This document shows positions 27,957 to 37,160 of a DNA stretch of 47,853 nucleotides, piece after piece. Both the position numbers and the translations under genes were made by a program. A model generated the notes under the pieces. That model was given only the letters and a program-made list of their open reading frames with translations. It was not told where the DNA came from and searched no databases. Each line of letters opens with the position of its first letter. The first letter of the stretch is position 1. Origin of the DNA: Candidatus Adlerbacteria bacterium (GTDB lineage Bacteria > Patescibacteriota > Minisyncoccia > Phycocordibacterales > SBAW01); the NCBI GenBank assembly GCA_903851045.1, contig CAINNF010000019.1, forward strand, positions 1 through 47,853. The letters are read 5' to 3'.

Positions 27957-28174
27957 TGAAAAAGCACGTTTACTTCGTTTCTTACAACATCAACCAGGTC
28001 GGCGGCGGAATTTCGGGTCACGGAAATGCCGAAGCGATCAGTGGCGAGGCCATCACGCAGATGGCACACATTCAGGACGTAGCACGTGACATAGCGGAAA
28101 AGGCATCGAAGGAATGCGGCCGACCCATGAGCGTCACCATCATGAACTACCAGCTCCTGCGCGTCGACGAGTAG
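27957..28174 (+). CDS. Small hypothetical protein (72 aa)
   Basis: Promoter and GAGGAGG RBS upstream of ATG (MKKHVYFVSYNINQVGGGISGHGNAEAISGEAITQM...). Confidence 0.7.
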
Positions 28175-28271
28175 GCTTCGGCCTCACAACAAGTTTCTCG
28201 TGGGGCGGCATCGCAAGATGACCGCCCTTTCTGCTTTCCTTTTTCTTCATTATGCCAGCATATTTCTAATT

Positions 28272-28466
28272 CTAACCCTCAACCACAATGCAAAAGGTGC
28301 CTTTCAGGCACCCAATTGTGAACGGTCTCTCCTTCATGTTGCCGGTGCCGGCAAGAAACTGCTGGATGCCCTCGAACAATGCCTTGAGGAGCGAATCCTT
28401 CGGATTCTTCGCCTTGCCACCGGATTTGCCTTCTTGGGCAGCGACTGCCGCGAGTGCGGCGGCCAA
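28272..28466 (-). CDS. Small hypothetical protein (64 aa)
   Basis: Lys/Gly/Ala-rich N-terminus; promoter-like region upstream; weak. Confidence 0.45.
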   Translation of the reverse strand: MAAALAAVAAQEGKSGGKAKNPKDSLLKALFEGIQQFLAGTGNMKERPFTIGCLKGTFCIVVEG

Positions 28467-28554
28467 AATCGATTCTTGACCGATAGGAGAATCCTTTATT
28501 TCGGATCAAACACCATTGTTTGATCCACTGAAAGCTATTTTACACGATATAATA

Positions 28555-28580
28555 TTTTGTCAAGTAATAGCTTGACAAAA
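28555..28580. promoter_or_regulatory. Palindrome containing face-to-face -35 boxes of divergent promoters
   Basis: TTTTGTCAAG-TAATAG-CTTGACAAAA, 10-bp perfect arms; TTGACA present on each strand. Confidence 0.5.
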
Positions 28581-28636
28581 CCTATAAACCAGTTACGATT
28601 GTTCCAGAAGCCCTTTGAATTGTTCTTTGGGCTTGC

Positions 28637-29317
28637 ATGGGAATAAGAAAAATGGCCATTCGTAAAGAAGTCACGGTGACCGTCACCCAGACCACGGGGG
28701 ATCTCCCCGTGTATCGCTCCTCGGCGCGGTCGGACAACGACCTTGTCCGCAACATTTTCAAGTTTGCAGTGCTGGGCATTGCGGGCTACCTCGTCTATTT
28801 GTTCCTCGTGCACGTGTTGTTGCCCTTGTTGGGCGGTATCACGCTTGTATTGCTTGCAGTAGCGTGTGTGCTTGTATTATATAAGACGGAGCTGTTTAAG
28901 GTGCCAGAGGTTCGAGACACAACTCGTCCGATTCTCGATGTCATGTATGAAAAGGCCCAGCGGGAGGGCGGTAACTCCAAGCGTACTCAGGAACAGTACT
29001 ACACGTTCGGTTGCATTGCATGCGCGGTCGTTCTTGTGCTGTATTTGTTCGGTACGATCACGGTGGGCGTATTCGCCATCAATCCCGATTACCACATGTT
29101 CCCGGTGAACGTGTTCGGTGCTGTGGCGGTCCTCATGCTCGTGCAGCAGCTGGTGCAGACACTGAGTTGGACACTCCAGATGTTTGCGTCGAAAACGCTG
29201 CACTTCAAGACCGCGGTCGTGTCGCGCTACCAGCGCAACCTTCCTTGGGTCACCAGCGTGGCGGTCCTTGTGTACCTGGCAAGCCTCGCCGGGGTCAACT
29301 TCGGCCTCATCCACTGA
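28637..29317 (+). CDS. Membrane protein of unknown function (4-5 TM)
   Basis: ORF with promoter upstream, TM segments and strong terminator downstream. Confidence 0.75.
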   Translation: MGIRKMAIRKEVTVTVTQTTGDLPVYRSSARSDNDLVRNIFKFAVLGIAGYLVYLFLVHVLLPLLGGITLVLLAVACVLVLYKTELFKVPEVRDTTRPILDVMYEKAQREGGNSKRTQEQYYTFGCIACAVVLVLYLFGTITVGVFAINPDYHMFPVNVFGAVAVLMLVQQLVQTLSWTLQMFASKTLHFKTAVVSRYQRNLPWVTSVAVLVYLASLAGVNFGLIH

Positions 29318-29334
29318 AGGCCCACGCCTTCGCG

Positions 29335-29363
29335 CCCCGCGGCACTCGTGCCGCGGGGTTTTC
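29335..29363 (+). terminator. Rho-independent terminator
   Basis: CCCCGCGGCACTCGTGCCGCGGGGTTTTCT. Confidence 0.8.
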
Positions 29364-29402
29364 TATAGCTATACGACCAGAGAAATGCTTGACAGACTAT
29401 AC

Positions 29403-29435
29403 ATACTATGATTTTATATAACAAAGGTCTTTATC
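29403..29435 (+). promoter_or_regulatory. Sigma70-like promoter region
   Basis: TTGACAGACTATACATACTATGAT just upstream of the 29454 gene (TTGACA/TATGAT); exact coordinates approximate. Confidence 0.45.
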
Positions 29436-29441
29436 TATAGT

Positions 29442-29837
29442 TTGGAGGTACTGATGGCTGAGATCATACCGTTTAGGCCGAGAAAAGGTCCGGTTATGAG
29501 CCAAGCGCGTGCAGCAGCCGTGGAGCCGCTACCGGTGGTAGCTGACGTGCGAGCGCCCATGACGTTCCGATTCGGTCAGGAAGGCTATACGAACGCCGCA
29601 GATGATGCGTTGGCGTTGCTGATAGAGATGCAAATGCATCTTAATGGCTTGCAGGGATTTAACCCTGACAGGCACAAGGAGAACATACAACTGCGAAAAC
29701 AGGGGCTCAGCGAATATACTTACGAGCAGCTTGTTGAGATTGCTCGCCGCAGCGGTCCACTCCAGTGGACAGAGAAGCCCGCTTACTACCAAGCGCTTCT
29801 GGACTGTATCATCAAGTTGGATGCGACAGAACTCTAA
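29442..29837 (+). CDS. Hypothetical protein
   Basis: ORF with upstream promoter, GGAGG RBS (ATG at 29454 likely) and downstream GC-rich hairpin. Confidence 0.7.
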   Translation: MEVLMAEIIPFRPRKGPVMSQARAAAVEPLPVVADVRAPMTFRFGQEGYTNAADDALALLIEMQMHLNGLQGFNPDRHKENIQLRKQGLSEYTYEQLVEIARRSGPLQWTEKPAYYQALLDCIIKLDATEL

Positions 29838-29891
29838 AAAGCCGCCGCAGGAGCCGTTGGGACCACCCCGCGCTCCTCCGGCGGCTTCTAT

Positions 29892-30659
29892 TTATTTCCC
29901 CAACCCAATCAATTTCAAAAAGGTTTCGAGTTCGGCTCCTTCGAGTGGGCGGTATTCGCTTGAGCGGAGTTTACCAAGCTTGATGTTGAGGATGCGTACA
30001 CGCTTCAACTCATCGACGGTGTTGTGGAGCGCGGAGACCATGCGGCGGATCTGGTGACGCTTGCCTTCGCTCAGCGTGATACTAAAGGTGAAGTCGCCGA
30101 GGATGGTGACCGTGCAGTCCTTTGTCACGTACCCTTCGATGTCGACGCCGCGCTCCATGTTCGTCTTGAAGCTATTGCGCAATTTTTCGCGCGTGCGCAC
30201 GACATATTCCTTATCGTGCTCGGAGTCGGGGTTGAGGAGTCGGTCGGTGATACGGCCGTCGTCGGTGAGTATGAGGAGCCCATGGGAGTCCTTGTCGAGG
30301 CGGCCGATAGGGAAGACGCCCTCGAGCTCGCGGACCCCTTTCAATACCTCTTTGATATCCTTGTCCGAGTGTTGGGCAGAGTGCGTCACGACTCCGACCG
30401 GCTTGTTGTAGGCGAAGTAGCGGTAGGTCCGCTGCTGCGCCTTCTTCGATACGACGACCGTGTCGGACTCATACACTTTGTCCCCCAACTGTGCCTTCTT
30501 GCCACCCAGCATCACTTGGCCCTTCGCCACCATCTCGTCCGCGCCACGCCGGGTCGAATACCCTTTAAACGCAAGGTATTTGTTGATACGCATAGGGTAG
30601 GAGTCGCCCGGCTCCTGTGGAGCGGGCGGGCGGGCGGGAACTTGCATGCGCTTTTTCAT
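29892..30659 (-). CDS. Ribosomal large-subunit pseudouridine synthase (RluB/RluF/RsuA family)
   Basis: S4-like MRINKYLAFKGYSTRRGADEMVAKGQV; NKPVGVVTH; GRLDKDSHGLLILTDDG; EGKRHQIRRMVSAL. Confidence 0.92.
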   Translation of the reverse strand: MKKRMQVPARPPAPQEPGDSYPMRINKYLAFKGYSTRRGADEMVAKGQVMLGGKKAQLGDKVYESDTVVVSKKAQQRTYRYFAYNKPVGVVTHSAQHSDKDIKEVLKGVRELEGVFPIGRLDKDSHGLLILTDDGRITDRLLNPDSEHDKEYVVRTREKLRNSFKTNMERGVDIEGYVTKDCTVTILGDFTFSITLSEGKRHQIRRMVSALHNTVDELKRVRILNIKLGKLRSSEYRPLEGAELETFLKLIGLGK

Positions 30660-30757
30660 GTGGTGGAGTATACAGCATACCGCGAGTATTGACAATAATA
30701 TGCAAATATAGCAATATGTACTACGGTGGTGCAAAAGCACCTTACAGGAGAATACCG

Positions 30758-31327
30758 ATGACGTTACGACGTCCGACGGAGGACTGGATCCCAACCGACC
30801 TTATCTTTGTGGTTTTGGTGGGTGCGCTCTACGGGCTCATTGCCGCCTATCTACTACCGGTGGTCACAAGCTCCATAGCGATCCTGGTCATGGCGTTCCT
30901 GATGGTGCGCCGGGTCGTGCTTGTGGAGGCGCCGCGAACCGGCTCGCTACCGTATGTGACGGTGCTGGAGCACCGGTTGAAAAATCGCCGCGTGCTCGAG
31001 TCGAGCGAGATCTTGACGGAGGCATCCCGCCAGCTATGCGTGTACATGCTCCTGTTGGCCTTTGGTTTTTGGACCATTGTGTTCTTGGAACGATGGCCCA
31101 CCTACTCGGTGTGGTGGATCGCTCCCCTGGGGTGGTGCACGGCAGCACTGGTCGGTGCAGAGTTGCTGCGCGCGTGGCAAGAATTTCGGGTATGCGAAAG
31201 TGACTTTTACCTGACGCACCCATACCAGATCGGGTTTTGGGCACGTTTGGTGCACAAGCTGTCCGCTGTCTTTGCGACGACGTACGGTCTCTGTCTTGCG
31301 AGCGACTATCTGCATCTCTTGCCGTGA
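30758..31327 (+). CDS. Membrane protein of unknown function
   Basis: Several TM segments; TTGACA promoter and AGGAG RBS upstream. Confidence 0.7.
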   Translation: MTLRRPTEDWIPTDLIFVVLVGALYGLIAAYLLPVVTSSIAILVMAFLMVRRVVLVEAPRTGSLPYVTVLEHRLKNRRVLESSEILTEASRQLCVYMLLLAFGFWTIVFLERWPTYSVWWIAPLGWCTAALVGAELLRAWQEFRVCESDFYLTHPYQIGFWARLVHKLSAVFATTYGLCLASDYLHLLP

Positions 31328-31387
31328 TTCTTGACTCGACCACACCATTGTGGTAAGAAAAACTGTCAACAAGTAAGGAGTTCTTTC

Positions 31388-31681
31388 ATGGCTCAGCAAC
31401 GCCGGACTCGGCAAACCCCCGGCCAAGCCGCAAGGAACGCGCGCAAGCGCGAGCTCCAGGGGTTCAACCGCAGTGAGCTGACCCTCGCCGACCGCAGACG
31501 CGGGACGCTCGCCATCATCCAACTCGGCCAGCAAAGTCTGGCTGCCTCACTGAAGGCCGCTGAGGCCCAGCGGCGCGAGGAGGCACGGATCCGCGAGCTC
31601 GAGGCGCGGGCCGAACGAGCTCGGCAGGCTGCGCTGGCATCCGAAACTCCGGTATCGGAAGCGGCTGCAGTGGCAGCCTGA
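31388..31681 (+). CDS. Small basic coiled-coil hypothetical protein
   Basis: AAGGAG RBS; Arg-rich N-terminus then coiled coil; terminator hairpin GGCGCGCTCACC-CCAC-GGTGAGTGCGCC downstream. Confidence 0.7.
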   Translation: MAQQRRTRQTPGQAARNARKRELQGFNRSELTLADRRRGTLAIIQLGQQSLAASLKAAEAQRREEARIRELEARAERARQAALASETPVSEAAAVAA

Positions 31682-31785
31682 TCTAGGGCGCGCTCACCCC
31701 ACGGTGAGTGCGCCTTTTCTTTTGGTCGCTTCGAGAAGCTCCGCGAACGTTCGCGGGGCATTTTCTATATATGTTACACTAAGAT

Positions 31786-32958
31786 ATGGTGCATAAATTC
31801 CTACGAAACGAGGGAGCTTTGGTAGTGCAAGGAGCCGCATTGGTGTTCGTTGCCGTTGGTCTCGTCTACGTGCTTGGGTCAACGAAACTTTTCACTATCA
31901 AGTACGATTCGGCTGCAGCGGTCGCTCTTTCGGCGACGACGACCATCGCGACGACCCAAGCGGTGTCGACCGCTCCGGTCATCCCACCGCTCGACGTAGC
32001 CGACTACGACCGACGCATGTGGCTTATGGCGAACAACGGTACGACGACCATGCCGGTGGGATATGGGTCGACTACCTTGCCGCATGCCGCGCTCGCAACG
32101 TCCACACTCGCAACCTCCACATCGAAAGTGAAGAAATTCCTATGGCCGGTGAAGACGGTGTACCCCAACGGCGGCGCGATACTGCCGTTCCACCGCATCA
32201 TCGCGTATTACGGTAACTTTTACTCCAAGGGCATGGGTGTGCTTGGGAAGTATCCAAAGGACATCATGCTCTCTAAGCTCGCCGACGAGGTAGCGAAGTG
32301 GAATGCTGCCGACCCCGAGACGCCCGCGCTCCCTGCTATCGACTACATTGCGGTCACGGCACAGGGGAGTCCTGGCGCGGACGGCAAGTATCGTTTGCGC
32401 ATGCCGGACTCACAGATCGACTATGCGCTCGAGCTCGCCGACGAGGTGCATGGCATCGTCATACTCGACGTCCAGGTGGGGCTGAGCAACCTGCAAAGCG
32501 AACTGCCCCCTCTGGAGAAGTACCTCAAGATGCCGAACGTACATCTCGCGATCGATCCGGAGTTTTCCATCAAGTCCAAGAACAAGCCCGGCGAGGTGAT
32601 AGGCACCATGAACGCCGCCGACGTGAACTACGCGGCTGGCTTTTTGGCAAAGCTCGTCAAGGACAACAACCTGCCGCCCAAGATCCTGATCGTGCACCGC
32701 TTCACCCAGGGCATGGTGGTCGGGTACAAGCAGATCGAGCCTCTGCCCGAGGTCCAGGTCGTGATGGACATGGACGGCTGGGGTTCGCCCGCGAAGAAGA
32801 TAGGCACCTACACCAACTTTATCGAGGCGCAACCGGTACAGTTCACCGGGTTCAAGCTCTTCTATGTGAACGACCTACGTGCGCCCTCCACCCGCATGCT
32901 CACACCGACCGATCTTTTAAAGCTCAGTCCCAAGCCGGTGTTCATCCAGTTCCAGTAG
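31786..32958 (+). CDS. N-terminally membrane-anchored extracellular protein of unknown function
   Basis: N-terminal TM; long conserved-looking domain (HRIIAYYGNFYSKGMGVLGKYP...ELADEVHGIVILDVQVG...DMDGWGSPAKKIGTY). Confidence 0.75.
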   Translation: MVHKFLRNEGALVVQGAALVFVAVGLVYVLGSTKLFTIKYDSAAAVALSATTTIATTQAVSTAPVIPPLDVADYDRRMWLMANNGTTTMPVGYGSTTLPHAALATSTLATSTSKVKKFLWPVKTVYPNGGAILPFHRIIAYYGNFYSKGMGVLGKYPKDIMLSKLADEVAKWNAADPETPALPAIDYIAVTAQGSPGADGKYRLRMPDSQIDYALELADEVHGIVILDVQVGLSNLQSELPPLEKYLKMPNVHLAIDPEFSIKSKNKPGEVIGTMNAADVNYAAGFLAKLVKDNNLPPKILIVHRFTQGMVVGYKQIEPLPEVQVVMDMDGWGSPAKKIGTYTNFIEAQPVQFTGFKLFYVNDLRAPSTRMLTPTDLLKLSPKPVFIQFQ

Positions 32959-33017
32959 GGTGTTGATACGCGCTGCCTGGCAGTGTCGAGGTGCTAGAAT
33001 GAAAGGGATCTTCGCTC

Positions 33018-34094
33018 ATGAAAAATCGCACGCTCCAATCGTACTTTTTGCTCGTGCTGCTGCTCGGCTCGCTTGCGCTTGCCTACTGCATCTTTAGCGC
33101 GTTCCTTGTCCCGTTCGTGCTCGCGGCAGTGTTCGCGGTGGTGCTGCAGCCGCTCCTGCGGTGGGTGAGCTCCTTTGCCCCGAACCGGAGCCTCGCGTCG
33201 GGCCTCACACTTATCATCAGTATCGTGTGCATCCTGGTGCCGCTGGGGTTCCTTGGCGTACTTATCACCGGCGAGGCACAGCGCTTGTACCTGTCGCTCC
33301 TGAACGGGACCGGCGAGGCGTACCTGTTTGTCGCGCTCCAGAACGCACAGCAGTCGGTGCACGCACATGTCCCGCAGGTCGTATTCCCGACGAATCTCTA
33401 CACCTACATCGACCAGTACGCTCGGGCCGCGCTCGGGTGGATCGTCGCTAACTTGGGGGTCATCTTTTCGAGCGTCGCGCTAGTGTTGGTCAACCTGTTT
33501 CTTTTTGCGATCACCCTATTCTATCTATTGCGGGACGGCCCCGCCTTCAAACAGGCGATAATCAAGCTCAGCCCCTTGGACGACCGAGACGACGAGGCGA
33601 TCTTTCAGCGTCTCGAGCGTGCGGTCAACTCCACTATCCGGGGTAATTTGCTGACCGCGTTCATCCAGGGGGTCGTCGCGTGGCTCGGGTTCGCGCTCTT
33701 TGGCGTGCCCAACAGCATCCTGTGGGCACTGCTCGCCTCGCTCGCCTCGCTTATCCCAGGTATCGGCACACTGTTGGTGGTGCTGCCTGCGGCAGGGTTC
33801 TTGTTCTTTACCGGTTCGACCAACGAAGCGCTCGGACTCCTTGTGTGGGGTGTCGTGTTCGTGAGTTCGATCGACAACTTCATCCGCCCACGGCTCGTGG
33901 GTGGCGGACTCCAGATGCATCCGCTCATCGTCCTTTTGTCGGTCCTCGGTGGACTCTCCTTCTTTGGGCCGCTGGGGCTGGTGCTGGGGCCGTTGTGTAT
34001 CAGTCTGCTTTTCGCGGTGCTGGCTATCCATTCGCGTACGAACGGGAAGAAGACTCCCCAGAAGAAGCGCGCGCGCGATATTCCAAAGGCGTAG
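33018..34094 (+). CDS. AI-2E family transporter (PF01594-like)
   Basis: Multi-TM; PFVLAAVFAVVLQPLLRWV, RGNLLTAFIQGVVAWLGFALFGVPNSILWALLASLASLIPGIGTLLVVLPA, DNFIRPRLVG. Confidence 0.93.
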   Translation: MKNRTLQSYFLLVLLLGSLALAYCIFSAFLVPFVLAAVFAVVLQPLLRWVSSFAPNRSLASGLTLIISIVCILVPLGFLGVLITGEAQRLYLSLLNGTGEAYLFVALQNAQQSVHAHVPQVVFPTNLYTYIDQYARAALGWIVANLGVIFSSVALVLVNLFLFAITLFYLLRDGPAFKQAIIKLSPLDDRDDEAIFQRLERAVNSTIRGNLLTAFIQGVVAWLGFALFGVPNSILWALLASLASLIPGIGTLLVVLPAAGFLFFTGSTNEALGLLVWGVVFVSSIDNFIRPRLVGGGLQMHPLIVLLSVLGGLSFFGPLGLVLGPLCISLLFAVLAIHSRTNGKKTPQKKRARDIPKA

Positions 34095-34118
34095 TTTTTG
34101 GTATACTCACCAGTATCT

Positions 34119-34874
34119 ATGACAAAGATCATTCTTGGCGTGATGGGGCTTTTTATTGTTGGGGCAGGGGCGTACTATCTATTACAAGGGAGCGGGCCGG
34201 GTGACGGCGAGAGGTCCGCTGCACAGACGAACGCCGCTGCGGCGGTCGGGACCCCGGTGAACATTCCCACGAACACCGCACAGACAAACCCGGCCCAGGC
34301 AGACCAGGCGGCCGCAACAAGCCCGACCGCGCCTGCGCAAACGGCAGCGACCAACCAACCACAACCAACCACTAACACACCACCTATGCAAAACATCACA
34401 CAAGCCACGCTGCACACCTCCATGGGCGATATCGTTATCGAATTTTATCCGAAGCAAGCCCCCAACACGGTTGCGAACTTCATCAAGCTTGCTTCATCGG
34501 GCTTTTATGATGGGACCAAGTTCCACCGTGTCATCAAGGACTTCATGGACCAGGGCGGCGACCCGCTCACGAAGGATGACACCCAGCAAGCACGATGGGG
34601 GACCGGCGGCCCCGGCTACCAGATTCCCGACGAGATCAGCGCCACCAACAGCAATGTGGTCGGCTCGGTCGCTATGGCGAACTCGGGACCGAACACCAAC
34701 GGGAGCCAATTCTTCATCAATGCGAAGGACAACCACTTCCTTGACCCTAACTACACCGTCTTCGGTCATGTCGTCTCGGGACTCGACGTTGCGCTCGCCA
34801 TCAACAAGGTCGCGACCAACTCCGGCGACCGCCCACTCACACCTATCGTCATCAAAAGCGTGAGCGTGAAGTAG
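34119..34874 (+). CDS. Exported/membrane-anchored cyclophilin-type peptidyl-prolyl isomerase
   Basis: ATLHTSMGDIVIEFYPKQAPNTVANFIKLASSGFYDGTKFHRVIKDFMDQGGDP...GSVAMANSGPNTNGSQFFI. Confidence 0.95.
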   Translation: MTKIILGVMGLFIVGAGAYYLLQGSGPGDGERSAAQTNAAAAVGTPVNIPTNTAQTNPAQADQAAATSPTAPAQTAATNQPQPTTNTPPMQNITQATLHTSMGDIVIEFYPKQAPNTVANFIKLASSGFYDGTKFHRVIKDFMDQGGDPLTKDDTQQARWGTGGPGYQIPDEISATNSNVVGSVAMANSGPNTNGSQFFINAKDNHFLDPNYTVFGHVVSGLDVALAINKVATNSGDRPLTPIVIKSVSVK

Positions 34875-34986
34875 TCCGAACACCCATTGACGAGTCGAAA
34901 GGCTTCTGTTATATTGCCGACGGCTGTACGCGGGCAATGCCCGTACAGTGTCTACTTAACACTTGTAACACTTGGGAGTTGAAGCA

Positions 34987-35562
34987 ATGTGCCTGTGCGA
35001 TGTGTGTACCCAGGGTCAGGAGCCGGAAGCGGCTCACGATCTTTCGGTACAAGCCTTCTGGCAGATCATCAACGACGCTATCCGCTCGACAGGGCCGGCA
35101 CGCTACTCCAGCGTTCAGACCAGCGACCGCAAGGTCGCCAGCGTGAGCGGCTCGGTGCTGGGTGCCGCGAGACGGCCCCTGCAGCTGATGAGGGAGCTGG
35201 CGGGCCTTAAGCTCGACCTTAGCTGCTCGACCGAATGGGATCAGCGGGCGAAACTGTTCGCCCAGATCAAGCGCCTGGAAGCGGTGCTCGAGATCAGTCT
35301 CGCGTTTTTCAAATTCATCCTGACCGAGGAAGCAGACGCCTGGGGTGAGCCGAAGGTCACGTTGCGTGCGGGCGGGGTCGCGGTCTACACCCAGGAGGAC
35401 AACGAGCGGTATGGCGAGATGGTCAGGGAGATCCAGCAGATGATCAACCGCAACATCGAACTCGTCGGCGGCGGCTCGCCGGTCGAACCGACCGACGAAG
35501 ACGACCCGGGCGCCATGCTCGAGGAGGTTCTCAAGCAGATCTTTGGCAACAGGGCCGCATAG
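34987..35562 (+). CDS. Hypothetical protein
   Basis: ORF with TTGACG/TATATT promoter upstream and terminator downstream. Confidence 0.72.
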   Translation: MCLCDVCTQGQEPEAAHDLSVQAFWQIINDAIRSTGPARYSSVQTSDRKVASVSGSVLGAARRPLQLMRELAGLKLDLSCSTEWDQRAKLFAQIKRLEAVLEISLAFFKFILTEEADAWGEPKVTLRAGGVAVYTQEDNERYGEMVREIQQMINRNIELVGGGSPVEPTDEDDPGAMLEEVLKQIFGNRAA

Positions 35563-35575
35563 TCGGCAGCATGTG

Positions 35576-35604
35576 GGCCCGGTCATCGTGACCGGGCCTT
35601 TTTG
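35576..35604 (+). terminator. Rho-independent terminator
   Basis: GGCCCGGTCA-TCG-TGACCGGGCC-TTTTT. Confidence 0.85.
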
Positions 35605-35658
35605 TATGGACGATAAAACCCGGAGTCGTGGTGACGACTCCGGGTGCGGTTGTCTGCG

Positions 35659-35880
35659 TCAGTGTGATCGCAGGCGGGAGAACTCTTCGGCTATCCACGC
35701 GTCCGTCCATGCGTCGAGCGCCTGGGCGACCTGTGGGTCAAGCAAGCCAGCTTGGCTTGGGGACTCGTCGCGACCCTCTGCGGCGCGCTTCAAGTCCTCT
35801 ACGTGATCCAGTAGGGACAGTGTTTGCCCCGGCGACAGGCCAAATGTTTTGGCCGCCTTGAGTGCTCGGTGGTCACTCAT
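35659..35880 (-). CDS. Small hypothetical protein (73 aa)
   Basis: ORF MSDHRALKAAKTFGLSPGQTLSLLDHVEDLKRAAEG... Confidence 0.6.
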   Translation of the reverse strand: MSDHRALKAAKTFGLSPGQTLSLLDHVEDLKRAAEGRDESPSQAGLLDPQVAQALDAWTDAWIAEEFSRLRSH

Positions 35881-36049
35881 CGGGGTATCCTTCTGTAACT
35901 GCGCAATGAACGCGCATCACCACAGTAAAGCGTATGGGGTGCACAGGTCAACTGACGGTGCACACTCGCTTGACTCCCCGTCGTTCCTCGACCATAGTCA
36001 ATAGTGGAAGGGCATCACCGTCTTGTGCTCCATACTACAGGAAAGGAAT

Positions 36050-36283
36050 ATGTCGATGTTCGCATGGGTGCCGCGTGTTGGAACATGGCTACGTCGTCGA
36101 GGTGAAGGGGCATACTTCTGGATCACGGCTGCACTCTCTATCACCGTTCTTTTTCTCGCGTTGTCTTTGTTTTGCGCTGTCGCGTTCTGGGATCGTACGG
36201 TCGGTCATCTTATCGTCGAATGGAAGTTTGGACACCGCATGAGTCCCGCCTTGGCCCGGTCTCGGCACACTCGACGGTCATAA
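36050..36283 (+). CDS. Small single-TM protein
   Basis: AGGAAAGGA RBS, one TM, terminator downstream. Confidence 0.6.
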   Translation: MSMFAWVPRVGTWLRRRGEGAYFWITAALSITVLFLALSLFCAVAFWDRTVGHLIVEWKFGHRMSPALARSRHTRRS

Positions 36284-36297
36284 CCGAGTCCCGCTTC

Positions 36298-36330
36298 GCC
36301 CACCAAGGTCTCTCCTTGGTGGGCGTTTTT
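36298..36330 (+). terminator. Rho-independent terminator
   Basis: GCCCACCAAGG-TCTCT-CCTTGGTGGGC-GTTTTTATT. Confidence 0.85.
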
Positions 36331-36396
36331 ATTATTGACTTTACTGCATCGGGTTATATAGTCTTTCCAGAGTAACCATGTACGAAAGGATGGGCT

Positions 36397-37092
36397 ATGA
36401 CAACGCAACAGACGTCGCGAGCAGTGCTCGAACCACTGGTCCTGCAGCTGACCGACCCACGAGAAGAGTTTCTCGGCAGGGTCCCGGGCAAGCAGATAGC
36501 GAGCCTATTCGCGCTCTGTGACGACACGGGTCGGGTACGGATCGACCTCGCAATGAAGGCCGTTTGCCCGGAGAAGGATCGAAAACAGGGCCTCACGCAT
36601 CTGCGGAATCTTCGTATGTTCTTCAGTACGGCAGCTCGGGACGCGGGCCTCAAGGTCGACCTAGTTACGGACACGCAGACGCGGTCCGAACCTGCCAATC
36701 GGCATCTCCGTTTCATACACGAGGTGCCGAGGACCACGGCAAAATATATCAAGGCGAACAGGCGAGCTGCTACCGTAGCCATCGAGCCGATCGCGCCGCC
36801 GCTATTTCGCCTCATAGCTGAAGGTGTGGCAGGCTGGGAGATAGTCCAGGTCGGCGAGATCATTCTCAAGAAAGGGTTAGTGGTCTCGTGGAGAGTGCTC
36901 ATTCGGTTGGCGCAACAGATGCTCGATCTGGGCGGTACGCTCGATGATACGCCGGTCAGTACGAAGCGCGTGTTGATCATCGCTTCGTCCCACGAGGTGG
37001 TGCAAGCCATCATACGGGATGTTCCGCCGGACACGTTCAAGAACAATCCTGCGCACATGGAACCCGGGGTGCACTGCACCTTTCACCGATAG
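36397..37092 (+). CDS. Hypothetical protein (231 aa)
   Basis: ORF with TTGACT/TATATA promoter, RBS and downstream terminator (CCCGCA...TGCGGGTTTTTT). Confidence 0.72.
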   Translation: MTTQQTSRAVLEPLVLQLTDPREEFLGRVPGKQIASLFALCDDTGRVRIDLAMKAVCPEKDRKQGLTHLRNLRMFFSTAARDAGLKVDLVTDTQTRSEPANRHLRFIHEVPRTTAKYIKANRRAATVAIEPIAPPLFRLIAEGVAGWEIVQVGEIILKKGLVVSWRVLIRLAQQMLDLGGTLDDTPVSTKRVLIIASSHEVVQAIIRDVPPDTFKNNPAHMEPGVHCTFHR

Positions 37093-37160
37093 CAACCATC
37101 ACTTCTGCCCGCAACGTCCCTTGAGTGGGGCGATGCGGGTTTTTTATACCTCCTTGCATG

